This document shows positions 1 through 8,245 of a DNA stretch of 64,000 nt, in pieces. Each line of letters starts with the position of its first letter. Positions within the stretch are counted from its first letter, which is position 1. A program made the position numbers and the translations under genes. The notes below the pieces were generated by a model that saw only the letters and a list, made by a program, of their open reading frames with translations, did not search any database and was not told the origin of the DNA. Source of the stretch: Bacteroidales bacterium (GTDB taxonomy: Bacteria > Bacteroidota > Bacteroidia > Bacteroidales > ML635J-15); assembly GCA_031275085.1 (NCBI GenBank), contig JAISPG010000041.1, positions 146,620-210,619 of the forward strand, written 5' to 3'.

Positions 1-1083
1 TTCTGAATATTTATCTGTTGTAATCCAATCCTGAAAATTCAAATCATGATTATGCTTGTCAAATACAAAAGTTTTTAAATTTGATTTATTACAGGTTTTG
101 AACCTCACTTCAAGGTCATAAACATCTTCAACGGGAACATTTGCATCTTCTTTTCCATGAAATATGTATATGGGTATGTCAACTCTCAAAAGCCTTGTTT
201 TATTTGGTTCAAGAGCAAAATGTTCTCTAAACCATTCAACAGTAACCCGTGTATAATTAATCCAAATCCACAATCCATTATTTTCAGCAATTTTAGTCAT
301 TAAAAGTCCTTGAAAATCTCCCCGCATTGCCATTATATCCTTTATATCTATAAAATTGTCCTGTACAACATTAATCGAATCAAAAGGTTTATTTTGAAAT
401 AAGTATCCTCTGTATGCTGCAACTGTAGGGTCTTCAGATTCATACTCTTCCCTGTCTACAGCCTTATCCTCATTTTTGTCAAATATAGAATTAATCATAA
501 TCATAGATCCTTCTCCAGTATTTTGCCATTTAATAATATCATACATATTATCATGTGCATAACCGTGCAGAAACAAAGCGTCTACTTCTACTTTTTTTCT
601 TTCCGCTACCATAGAAGCAATGATCGTTCCTTCACTTATCCCGTAAAGAATGATTTTACAATTTTTGAATCGTTTGTCTTTTCTCAGATAAGTGATCATA
701 GTTTCTACATCTGCAGCTTCATTATAAGGCAAATATTTAGAATACTTTTTGCTGTCAATTTTTTCAAATAAAGGTGGTGTTTCTCCAATATCGACTCCAC
801 GGCGGTTATAAGTAAAAAAACCAACGCCTTTTTCACAAAATCCGTCAGCTAAAACATCACAATAATTAAATCCTTCTCTTTTTGTCAGATAAGTCTGAGG
901 CCCTGTTCCCTGAATTGTAACAACAATAGTATTTACTTGACCTTCCTCGGGAAGGCATAACCGGGTTGTTGTTTTTTCTCCGTCTGATAATGTAATTGTT
1001 TTTATCTCGGAGGTAAAAGCCTGTACTTGTATTGAAATAAAAGATAAAATCACCACAAATGTACACTTAAATAATTTTTTCAT
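1..1083 (-). CDS. Alpha/beta hydrolase (serine esterase/peptidase-like), 3' end outside window
   Basis: An open minus-strand frame runs from an ATG at 1083 to the window edge, giving 361 codons without a stop. The product starts MKKLFKCTFVVILSFISIQV, a typical Sec signal peptide, so it is probably periplasmic or surface exposed. About residues 120-150 contain the nucleophile elbow GISEG (GxSxG, with Ser as nucleophile), and an IFHGKED segment near residue 310 fits the acid-residue strand of alpha/beta hydrolases. A YNRRGVDIGE motif resembles the oxyanion-side loop of the family. The final catalytic His is probably in the KHNHD segment close to the edge. The substrate cannot be deduced. It is followed upstream by an attC-like hairpin rather than by an operon partner. 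Confidence 0.8.
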   Translation of the reverse strand, partial: MKKLFKCTFVVILSFISIQVQAFTSEIKTITLSDGEKTTTRLCLPEEGQVNTIVVTIQGTGPQTYLTKREGFNYCDVLADGFCEKGVGFFTYNRRGVDIGETPPLFEKIDSKKYSKYLPYNEAADVETMITYLRKDKRFKNCKIILYGISEGTIIASMVAERKKVEVDALFLHGYAHDNMYDIIKWQNTGEGSMIMINSIFDKNEDKAVDREEYESEDPTVAAYRGYLFQNKPFDSINVVQDNFIDIKDIMAMRGDFQGLLMTKIAENNGLWIWINYTRVTVEWFREHFALEPNKTRLLRVDIPIYIFHGKEDANVPVEDVYDLEVRFKTCNKSNLKTFVFDKHNHDLNFQDWITTDKYSE

Positions 1084-1131
1084 GTTTTTCTGTTTTTATA
1101 TTTCTATTTTTTAACTGAACTTATGCCTAAT

Positions 1132-1247
1132 ATCCAACAGCCTGGCGTAATGCCGGGAAACATGAATATTCCTGTAGAAACCTTTCAATTCACTAGAAAG
1201 CTTCAGTAGTAAAATACTTCGGCATTACGCTAAACTGTTTGTTAGAC
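1132..1247. repeat. attC-like hairpin element 1
   Basis: The element is bounded by ATCCAAC (1132-1138, fits RYYYAAC) and GTTAGAC (1241-1247, fits GTTRRRY), the two simple-site consensuses of integron attC sites. Inside are perfect 11-bp inverted arms GCGTAATGCCG (1145-1155) and CGGCATTACGC (1220-1230), and an inner CTTTC/GAAAG stem. Its 116 bp are within the usual attC size range. Seen directly: the palindrome. Inferred: that it is or was a recombination site. Confidence 0.55.
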
Positions 1248-1292
1248 ACAGTTATTTTCTATTACTCCCGTACAAAAATAATCAAATTATTG

Positions 1293-3617
1293 TTACTTTT
1301 TCACACCCTGCATAATTCCTGAATCTGTATCCGTATTGTTAAGCTGTTTTCTTTCGCTTCTGTATTGTTTACCATAATTTAAGTTGAAACTTATTTTTAC
1401 AAGAAACGATTTATTGTGATCCGTATGTATTTTAGAATCAACCGGATTCAAAGCCGACCAGCTTTTATTTTCGGTAGTATATTCTTTGGTAAACGGATTC
1501 ATTACGCCAATCATAAAAGTCCAGTCCGATAGTTTATAACCTGCCATGATCGTATACATTTGATCGCTTTTGGTCATTTGCTCACCATACATAAACCTGG
1601 GTGGTGTGATTGTTGTAAAATTTGCCAGCCAGTTTTTATATGTGAAATCTAAATTCACTCTCAGCTCGGACATTGTGTAAGTATGTTCATATTCATTTCC
1701 TGTACTTATATAATGATTTATTCTTGGTGCAACTGACAAATTTAAATGATTTTTCCAAATTTTAAATTTGAACGAAATTTCGCTACTTATATTTTGAAAT
1801 GATTTTTGATTTTCATAAGTTCTAATAAACTTTCCATCTTCATAGAAAACAGATTCCATAATCGGATTAAACTCATAATCGTAAGTTAACAAAAAATCCA
1901 CACTAAAAATTCCTTTGTTGTATCCTACGGTAAAATTTTGATTTAGCGTAGGATATGGTTTCAAATTTTGATTTCCTCTAATCACAACCCACGAATCAAC
2001 GGCTTGCTCCACATTATTCATTGCCGAAAGTGAAGGCGGATTGTTTCGAAGATTGATCCGATATCTGAAATATAAATTTTCGTTAGGTTCAAATGTTAAT
2101 CGAGCCGAAGGTTGCAAGGCATATTTTTCAGTTTTTATATCATTTTGCGTGTAATACAATCGAACGCCTGTAAGATTTAGCATATAACCGAACTTCTTTA
2201 TTTTTCCCTGAAATTCTGCAAAAATCGAACTTTCCGACTGCCTCATAGAAATATCATCGACTGTTGTTCCCCGATATTGATTCGAAGTGTTTGATTCCAA
2301 ATGTTTTATCCCACTTGTTAGTTTTGCCGGACCAAATTTCTTTTCATAAATTCCTTCAGCAATAATCGAATATTTTTCTCCATCTATAATCGACAAAATA
2401 TCCGTTTCAAACATATTATCTTCCTTTTCATGATATACACGTGTGCTGTTAGTCGAAATATATGTTCCCACGGCATTGAAAATAAGTTGCTGATTATTCT
2501 TTAAATTTCGTTGAAAATACAAGTCGATTGCAGGCGAATTTGTTTTTTCTTTTGTATGATCAAAAATGGATAATACAGTATCGGAATTAGAAAGGTATAA
2601 TTTACTTTTTCTATCTTCAAATCCATTCGGAAAATCATTACATGTAAATCTGAATTGAGCATTGAAAAAATATTTATCTTTTTCCTGCAAACTGTAGTTC
2701 AAATTTGTACTGAATACTTTTTTGTTAAAAAGTGTCGGCTCTCCGATTTCCAGTCTATGTATTTCGTTATCGGGAAAAATTAACTTTTCGTCATATTCGC
2801 GTGTCCAATTCTGTTTGCGTTGAACAAACATTGCGTTAGCAGAAAATTCAGATTTTCCATAGTTGTATTTAATTGAGAGCCTGTTATCAGCCGAAAGTCT
2901 TTTGTTCCCTATGCCATTAAATGCAACGCCATTAATATTTATTCCCGATTCTTTCCGTCGTGTAATATAATCAATTACCGCGTCGGCATTTCCATAACGT
3001 GCGCCCGGATCGTCGTGATACTCAATCCGAAGAATGTCGGCCGGCGGAATAGAGGCGATTTCTCCGCTTGTTGCCAATACTCCATTAATACGTAACTGAA
3101 TATTCCCGTTTCCCGACATGCTTATTTCACCTGAAGTTGGGTCTACCATAATACGGGGAAGTTGCATTTTTCGTATTACATCAGTACCATCGGAAGCCAT
3201 TTTTATTTGTTCTTGTGTCGGAAGAATAATTTTCCTGTCTTCTTTTTGAATGACAGCACTTGCCTGAATCGTTATTTCGTCTAAATTTATAGCAGATTGA
3301 TTCAATAAAATCCGAATTGTATCCTCAACTTCATTTGCGGTAATTGAAATGCATTTTGTTTCATAACCTATATAGGAGAGCGTAAGGATATAATTTCCTT
3401 GAGTAATTTCCTTTATTTCAAATACACCGTCTAAATTGCTTGTTGTGCCTGTCACAAATGATGAATCTTGTCTCGATAGGGCAATATTAGCAAATGCGAT
3501 AGGTGTTTCATCGCCTGAATCAAATACTTTCCCTTTAATGTTAGTTTGTTGGGCAAATATGTTACTTGTAGTAAAAGTCAATATTGCCAATAAAATTGTA
3601 ATAAATTTTTGTTTCAT
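1293..3617 (-). CDS. Outer-membrane beta-barrel receptor with carboxypeptidase-regulatory-like domain
   Basis: The 774-aa product has a signal peptide ending at about residue 22 (IFAQQ), then a CarboxypepD_reg-like beta-sandwich (about 25-105, with the signature pattern FANIAL...G...G.F...I..G.Y.L..SYIGY), a plug-like domain (about 130-220, with QLRINGV and DPGARYGNADAVIDYI), and a long beta-barrel of aromatic-rich strands to the C-terminus. This matches the Bacteroidota outer-membrane beta-barrel family related to TonB-dependent receptors. No clear TonB box is visible, and the substrate is unknown; small-molecule or peptide transport is the general family role. A TetR-type palindrome lies just upstream (3636-3651), repeated at the neighbouring tetR gene, so it is very probably repressed by that regulator. 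Confidence 0.85.
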   Translation of the reverse strand: MKQKFITILLAILTFTTSNIFAQQTNIKGKVFDSGDETPIAFANIALSRQDSSFVTGTTSNLDGVFEIKEITQGNYILTLSYIGYETKCISITANEVEDTIRILLNQSAINLDEITIQASAVIQKEDRKIILPTQEQIKMASDGTDVIRKMQLPRIMVDPTSGEISMSGNGNIQLRINGVLATSGEIASIPPADILRIEYHDDPGARYGNADAVIDYITRRKESGININGVAFNGIGNKRLSADNRLSIKYNYGKSEFSANAMFVQRKQNWTREYDEKLIFPDNEIHRLEIGEPTLFNKKVFSTNLNYSLQEKDKYFFNAQFRFTCNDFPNGFEDRKSKLYLSNSDTVLSIFDHTKEKTNSPAIDLYFQRNLKNNQQLIFNAVGTYISTNSTRVYHEKEDNMFETDILSIIDGEKYSIIAEGIYEKKFGPAKLTSGIKHLESNTSNQYRGTTVDDISMRQSESSIFAEFQGKIKKFGYMLNLTGVRLYYTQNDIKTEKYALQPSARLTFEPNENLYFRYRINLRNNPPSLSAMNNVEQAVDSWVVIRGNQNLKPYPTLNQNFTVGYNKGIFSVDFLLTYDYEFNPIMESVFYEDGKFIRTYENQKSFQNISSEISFKFKIWKNHLNLSVAPRINHYISTGNEYEHTYTMSELRVNLDFTYKNWLANFTTITPPRFMYGEQMTKSDQMYTIMAGYKLSDWTFMIGVMNPFTKEYTTENKSWSALNPVDSKIHTDHNKSFLVKISFNLNYGKQYRSERKQLNNTDTDSGIMQGVKK

Positions 3618-3635
3618 TTCTTTCTTGTTTTTAAA

Positions 3636-3651
3636 TACCTACCGTTAGGTA
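3636..3651. promoter_or_regulatory. Putative TetR operator upstream of the receptor gene
   Basis: TACCTACCGTTAGGTA is a near-perfect palindrome centred on CG, 18 bp upstream of the receptor start codon. A near-identical site lies directly upstream of the adjacent tetR gene. The pair makes autoregulation plus control of the receptor the simplest reading. Confidence 0.7.
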
Positions 3652-3751
3652 TGTTTGTGAATAAAAAAATAATAATTGAAAACGTTTCTATTTATAAAGA
3701 CAATCGGGATGGAAATATATTTTATGGAAAGAAAAGAAAAAGTATATTTTT

Positions 3752-4354
3752 TTATCTTTTATTGACTTTCAGCAGATTGTACAGATTGTCCCAATCTCTT
3801 TTTATGTCTGTCAAAGATTCTGCACCTGTTTTATTGGTCGTAGTCCGTTGCACTAATGCTCCATCGCTTAAATTGAGGAACATACAGGCTAATTCTTCAT
3901 TTGGAATAAAAGTTTTGATTTCCTTTTTTCTTTTTGCGGTTTCAATAATTTTTGACCATTCCCAAATTTCTTTTTGATGGTGTGCATTATGGATTTGCTG
4001 AAAAGCAGGAAGCCTCTTAGAAGCCTCCGATATAAAAATGAATAAGTTCATATCATCGTCCAGTTCATCAAATTCATCGGGTTCCTGCAATTTTTTCAAA
4101 TAGAACTCATAAAACTCTTTTAAAGAAGTTTTCGGAAAGCTTTTATAATCAGCTATTATCATATTATTATAGAAATGCTTGACCGTATCCTCAAACAGTT
4201 TTTCTTTACTTTCATAATAATGATAAAATGCTCCTTTTGTCAATCCGACTTCATTAACTATATCTCTTAGAGAAACATCTTTATACGAGTTTTTCAAGAA
4301 CAGTTTCAATGCAGTATGTAATATTTGTTCTTTTGAATTTGTTACATTTATCAT
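3752..4354 (-). CDS. TetR/AcrR-family transcriptional regulator
   Basis: With the start at 4354 the protein has 200 aa (MINVTNSKEQ...). Residues about 6-55 form the TetR_N helix-turn-helix: ILHTALKLF, VSLRDIVNEVGLTKGAFYHY, then ESKEKLFEDTV. The C-terminal helical part is the ligand/dimer domain, whose ligand is unknown. The frame is open to an earlier ATG at 4399, but that start would place the operator palindrome (4357-4372) inside the coding sequence, so 4354 is preferred. The gene is transcribed in the same direction as the outer-membrane receptor downstream and probably represses it and itself through the two matching palindromes. Confidence 0.88.
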   Translation of the reverse strand: MINVTNSKEQILHTALKLFLKNSYKDVSLRDIVNEVGLTKGAFYHYYESKEKLFEDTVKHFYNNMIIADYKSFPKTSLKEFYEFYLKKLQEPDEFDELDDDMNLFIFISEASKRLPAFQQIHNAHHQKEIWEWSKIIETAKRKKEIKTFIPNEELACMFLNLSDGALVQRTTTNKTGAESLTDIKRDWDNLYNLLKVNKR

Positions 4355-4356
4355 GA

Positions 4357-4372
4357 TACCTACCGTTTGGTT
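4357..4372. promoter_or_regulatory. Putative TetR operator at the tetR start
   Basis: TACCTACCGTTTGGTT matches the site at 3636-3651 in 14 of 16 positions and abuts the preferred tetR start codon. Such a position is typical of autorepression. Confidence 0.65.
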
Positions 4373-4576
4373 TGTAAAAGTAAATAAAAAATCATTCAAT
4401 GCAAATAATTCTAAATTTTATTAAGATTTTATCAACCGATCTCATTTACTTTCAACTTCGCGCGTATAAACACGCCTGGTCTTAGATAACCTGGCTTGAT
4501 GTGGAGTATGAAGATGCTCCGAAGAACGGCAAACTTTCAAATTTTTTCATAATTTTCTGTGAGATTGTGCCGCCGC

Positions 4577-5428
4577 TCAGATATTTTTTATCATCTCAAA
4601 TTGTTTTCCTGTTATCTCAATATTTTTTGCTTTTAGAAAATCAACAATTGAAATACAGGAAATATCTGTATTTAGTAATTTCATTTTTGTAATCTTATTG
4701 AGTTTCTTTATTTCATGAAGTAATAACGAAGCAATTCCTTTTCTTCTAAATGGCTTATCAACTGCTATTTGTGTAATATCTCCCGAATTAGGCTCAAAAA
4801 TGCAATATCCTACGAGCTTCTTGTCGAAAAATGCTCCTAACCCGATAAAGTCTTCTTTTGCTCTTTGGATTGATTCAAAACTATTCTGCCATGAAGGATA
4901 AAAATCCCAAAACTTTGAAACAAAATGGTGTTTTTCAATGTCAATTTTCTCAATGGAACAAGAAATTTCAATGTTTTTTATTTCATTTTTGATTTTCTCG
5001 TTTTCCCACACAAAATAATTAAGTTCACGTATTATTTCAAAGCCGATATTTCGATAAACAGAAACTGCTTTTGTATTATGTTGCAACACTTCCAACAAAT
5101 AATGGTTTATATTGGTCTCTTTTAAATAGGGAATTGAATATTCAAAAATTTTTGTAGCCAGACCTTTTCCTCTATGCTCTTTCAGTGTTCCTGTCCCCGT
5201 GTCGTAAGCCATCCTTACTCCGTTAAAATTTCCTATTCCATTTAATGTAAATGCAACAATTTTTCCTTCTTCAAATGCGGCAAACGACAAATCGGGATTA
5301 AAGCCGCGCCTTTTCCACATGGTTTGAAGCTCTTCAGCATTTATCTGAATATCATAATCGGCAAAAGCCCGGCTAAATGCTTTAATTATTGTTTCAATGT
5401 CTGTTTTCCCAAGTGATTTAATTTCCAT
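4577..5428 (-). CDS. Tandem GNAT-family N-acetyltransferase
   Basis: The 283-aa protein contains two acetyl-CoA binding motifs of the GNAT fold: EHRGKGLATKIFEYSI near residue 85 and FRRKGIASLLLHEIKK near residue 235, each followed by a GNAT-like helix/strand pattern (for example HNTKAVSVYRNIGFE). It is therefore a two-domain acetyltransferase. No substrate can be assigned; family members modify amines of antibiotics, metabolites or proteins. It stands alone between palindromic intergenic elements, which fits a single-gene cassette. There is no signal peptide, so it should be cytoplasmic. Confidence 0.85.
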   Translation of the reverse strand: MEIKSLGKTDIETIIKAFSRAFADYDIQINAEELQTMWKRRGFNPDLSFAAFEEGKIVAFTLNGIGNFNGVRMAYDTGTGTLKEHRGKGLATKIFEYSIPYLKETNINHYLLEVLQHNTKAVSVYRNIGFEIIRELNYFVWENEKIKNEIKNIEISCSIEKIDIEKHHFVSKFWDFYPSWQNSFESIQRAKEDFIGLGAFFDKKLVGYCIFEPNSGDITQIAVDKPFRRKGIASLLLHEIKKLNKITKMKLLNTDISCISIVDFLKAKNIEITGKQFEMIKNI

Positions 5429-5462
5429 TTCCTTATCTTTTTTGTTTCCACTTACGTTTTAG

Positions 5463-5655
5463 CCCCAATAACATGTAACGGCTTAGTATCTGCCGTCAGT
5501 GTGGGAGTTAAAAGTCCGACACTTTCAATTTTACACCCGGTAAGCAATACCATTTTTTGCTAACATATGAAAAAGTAAAGAAAAAAATGGTCTTGCGGAT
5601 TAGAAGTACTCATGTTGCTTGCCATACACCCTCATTACAGCAAACTCCTGTTAGC
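5463..5655. repeat. Palindromic intergenic region, irregular attC-like
   Basis: The gap of about 270 bp between the GNAT gene and the next small gene holds several stem-loops, for example AGTGTGGGA paired with TCCGACACT (about 5499-5524), and copies of TTGCTTACC/TTGCTTGCC next to ACACCC. It ends with CTCCTGTTAGCAGCAGTG, similar to the ends of the clearer elements. It may be two overlapping degenerate elements. No coding potential was seen. Confidence 0.35.
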
Positions 5656-5699
5656 AGCAGTGACTTTTTCTTTCCAATCAACTGTTATTTAATATTCCG

Positions 5700-6029
5700 T
5701 TAATCCTTATTGTTTATTTGTTCTTCAAGTGCTTTTCTTATTGCTCTTGAACCAATTCTATCCATTTCTTTTTTAACAAATTCAACTATTGATTTCCATT
5801 TAGCAACCTGTTCAGAAGTTAAATTGTTATTTGATTCTATTTCTTTCAGAATATTTTCTAAATTATCTTCATTAGAATATTTTTCTAATAGTTTATCACC
5901 ATTTAGAAACATATCTGTTGTTTCCTCTTTTGAATTAAATAACCCATTCATTTCTTTAACAAGTTCGTACATCGTACCGCCAATAACAGTATCTACAAGC
6001 GTATACATTAATTTCAATTGTTCTTTCAT
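5700..6029 (-). CDS. Hypothetical small helical protein (109 aa)
   Basis: This 109-aa protein (start MKEQLKLMYTLVDTV) is rich in charged residues and is predicted by eye to be mostly alpha-helical, with no signal peptide or membrane segment. I do not recognise a family. It lies alone on the minus strand between two hairpin elements, like its neighbours, and its codon use is ordinary for the window. A conserved ORF in a mobile cassette is the most that can be said. Confidence 0.55.
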   Translation of the reverse strand: MKEQLKLMYTLVDTVIGGTMYELVKEMNGLFNSKEETTDMFLNGDKLLEKYSNEDNLENILKEIESNNNLTSEQVAKWKSIVEFVKKEMDRIGSRAIRKALEEQINNKD

Positions 6030-6106
6030 ATTTTTTACTAAAATTATTTTTAATTTATTTTATTATCAAAATTTGTCGTTTGTAACCGCGCTGTTCAGGC
6101 ATTACT

Positions 6107-6232
6107 GCTAACGGTTGGCGACTTACCGAAGGCGTGGCTATATAAACGCTACGACGAAGATACAAAATTCTAAGTTTCATATTCTATATTTTCAGAACTA
6201 CGCCACGTTTGCGGCAAATTGTTCCGTTATGC
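6107..6232. repeat. attC-like hairpin element
   Basis: Left end GCTAACGG (6107-6114) pairs with CCGTTA (6224-6229), and inner arm CGTGGC (6133-6138) pairs with GCCACG (6202-6207), with bulged pairing between. The right simple site reads GTTATGC (6226-6232). Size and layout (outer and inner arms with an unpaired middle) resemble integron attC sites. Confidence 0.5.
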
Positions 6233-6313
6233 ACAGGCATTTCTTTCAACTATAAATATAATGTTTATTATATTTTGTCATTACCAAAATATTCCTTTAG
6301 TTTTTTATTTCTT

Positions 6314-7246
6314 TTATTCTTCTCTTTTTCCAATTAGATTATCCTGCTTATTAAATAATTTTCTTAAATAGAAAACACAAGCGACAAATACTAAAATACT
6401 AATAATCATAACAATAATATATGATCCTAATCCGCCATAAAGTTCTATAGGATTTTCGTATTGTGGAAATTTTTGAAAAAAGATACCTTCAATAAAACCG
6501 GTCAAATTCATACAGACATGAATTATAATTGTACAAATTAAATTTCTTGTTTTATAATATACCCACCCTATAAAAATACCTGCAACAAACGCAGGAATAA
6601 TTTGCACCAGATTAAGATGGAGTAAACCGAATATTAAACCTGATATTAAAATAGAAGTAACAGCAGAATATCTTTTCAATAAACCATCAAGAATAATTCC
6701 CCGATAAATTAATTCTTCAAAAAAAGGAGCTAATACAACTAATGAGAAAAATGTTGGGATACCTATCGGATAATCTCCGGTAAGGTTTTCGATATAATCG
6801 CTAAACTTTCCGGCTATAGAAGGATATTGGTTTTCAATATTTTCTATTACTGATTGATACTCAGCATATCCAGTGAATATTTCAGGCATAGGTAATAAAT
6901 CGAAAAAAGGATTCATTATTCCATACACCATTGCAAAACTTCCTATTATTATAAATGGAAGTATAGATATTTTGGGAGTAGAAAAATGGAAAGATGTTTC
7001 ACCGGTTCTTTTTTTTCTGATAAAATACAATATGAAAAATGTAGAACTTACTGTTAAAAAATAGTGAATTAATTGAACTAATTCCATTCCCATAAATAAA
7101 GGAAGAATGAAAATAAGAGGAGTAAAAAATAATATTGATAAAATATCTATTCCAGCCATTCCAAAACTGAGACTAATACTTAGATATTTTTTGTTTTTTG
7201 AATTATTCATTGTTTTACACGGTTTATATGTATCATTAATGATCAT
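6314..7246 (-). CDS. CPBP-family intramembrane glutamic endopeptidase
   Basis: The 310-aa protein has about eight hydrophobic segments. It carries the CPBP/Abi signature: PFFEELIYRGIILDGL (the EExxxR motif) near residue 180, FGLLHLN with the second-motif His, and a later IIIHVCMN motif supplying another His. These residues form the intramembrane active site of the Rce1/CPBP family, which cleaves membrane-bound substrates; bacterial members are linked to bacteriocin self-immunity and maturation of peptides. The start could also be the Met 12 codons downstream (7210), which begins MNNSKNKKY just before the first membrane helix. No bacteriocin gene was seen alongside, so the role is unassigned. 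Confidence 0.85.
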   Translation of the reverse strand: MIINDTYKPCKTMNNSKNKKYLSISLSFGMAGIDILSILFFTPLIFILPLFMGMELVQLIHYFLTVSSTFFILYFIRKKRTGETSFHFSTPKISILPFIIIGSFAMVYGIMNPFFDLLPMPEIFTGYAEYQSVIENIENQYPSIAGKFSDYIENLTGDYPIGIPTFFSLVVLAPFFEELIYRGIILDGLLKRYSAVTSILISGLIFGLLHLNLVQIIPAFVAGIFIGWVYYKTRNLICTIIIHVCMNLTGFIEGIFFQKFPQYENPIELYGGLGSYIIVMIISILVFVACVFYLRKLFNKQDNLIGKREE

Positions 7247-7295
7247 TGGATTCGCTTATCTATGCTTGTTGCCGTTCGTACATTTTGCTATTTCC

Positions 7296-7598
7296 TTAAA
7301 TCCAAATACTTATTTTTACTTCTTTGTCAATTTCAATCTTTTCCTTTTTTCTGATTACCGCTTTAAGAGGAAGTAAATAAGTTCCATGTTTTGTGTCAAA
7401 CCAGATTGCGGTTTCCCATTCGCTATTACCAACTTTTGCTGCTATTTTCATTCGTCCCCAGCCTTCTTCTAAAAATTTAAGATTTTCTCTTATTTCTTTT
7501 GCTGTTTCTTTCGGAAGGCAAACAAAACACCAACCACAAGACGGTGAACTTAACCAAGGCTTAGCGGTAAATTCATATTTTATTCCTTTATTTTCCAT
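7296..7598 (-). CDS. DUF1905 domain-containing protein
   Basis: The 100-aa product fits the DUF1905 pattern over its full length: an N-terminal F.A.PW strand, then FVCLPKETAKEI, GWGRMKIAAKVG, and the conserved core WETAIWFDTKHGTYLLPLKA followed by VIRKKEKI and a final strand. The function of this small beta-barrel-like family is unknown. The start at 7598 is separated by two bases from the stop of the WG-repeat gene transcribed just before it (7601-7819), so the two are probably co-transcribed. Confidence 0.8.
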   Translation of the reverse strand: MENKGIKYEFTAKPWLSSPSCGWCFVCLPKETAKEIRENLKFLEEGWGRMKIAAKVGNSEWETAIWFDTKHGTYLLPLKAVIRKKEKIEIDKEVKISIWI

Positions 7599-7600
7599 AT

Positions 7601-7819
7601 CTATTCGATTATATTTCCATTCTCGTCTATAAAAAAAGTTTCATCGTTCAGTTTTACTTTTGCTTTGCCATCCTTATTGAAATAACGGGCTTCATCATAT
7701 ACAAGCGGAATAATTTCTTTTCCTGTTTTATCTATAAAACCATATTTACCGTTGTCTTCTGATATCACTAATTTTTGAGTTTCGGTTTCGGATCTCTTTT
7801 TAATTTGTTGTTTAGTCAT
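7601..7819 (-). CDS. Short WG-repeat (KWG/beta-propeller repeat) protein
   Basis: The 72-aa product contains one clear WG-type repeat, GKYGFIDKTGKEIIPLVYDE, followed by a partial second (DETFFIDENGNIIE). Full-length members carry many such repeats, so this is either a genuinely minimal protein or a remnant. It immediately precedes the DUF1905 gene in the same direction. No signal peptide was seen. The function is unknown. Confidence 0.6.
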   Translation of the reverse strand: MTKQQIKKRSETETQKLVISEDNGKYGFIDKTGKEIIPLVYDEARYFNKDGKAKVKLNDETFFIDENGNIIE

Positions 7820-7855
7820 ATTATTTCACTAAAGTTTTTTTTTATAACATTGTAC

Positions 7856-8127
7856 ACCTAACGCCAAACCGAATTCTTTGTTAATATCCAAATTATTTAA
7901 CAAATATATTTATATTAATTTTTATTTCCACCTGATTTTCATAATCATCTATATATGTTTGACCTTTTTTTAACCAAAGCAAACATAATTTATTAATAGA
8001 TTGCTTCTTACATTATTTATCACAACTTTCATGCTCATACCTTTTGCTAACTTTCGTTGATAATAGATTCTCATTTTAGGATTGTGTTCTATTTCGGTTT
8101 ATAAGCTTTGTGCTTGGCTTGTTATAT
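7856..8127. repeat. Long intergenic region with attC-like ends
   Basis: The 426-bp gap between the WG and DUF695 genes contains no convincing gene. It begins with ACCTAAC (7856-7862, fits RYYYAAC) followed by GCCAAACCGAA. It ends with TTTCGGTTTATAAGC...GGCTTGTTATAT (8121-8127), where AAACCGAA and TTCGGTTT can pair. At about 270 bp it is longer than typical attC sites, so it may be an expanded or composite element. Confidence 0.3.
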
Positions 8128-8245
8128 AGTTTACCTTGTTAGTCTGTTAACTCCTACTTTAATACAAAAAAAGTAAAAAGTAAAAATTAACATTGCTTTT
8201 ATTTTAATTTACAAACTAAGAGTTTGTTGGTGGCTGGGCTTTTCA

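Noticed and set aside
523..771. 82-codon plus-strand ORF
   Set aside because: It lies opposite the alpha/beta hydrolase gene, whose catalytic motif supports the minus-strand reading.
4355..4399. Longer N-terminus for the TetR regulator
   Set aside because: The operator palindrome lies within this segment; the internal ATG gives a normal TetR start.
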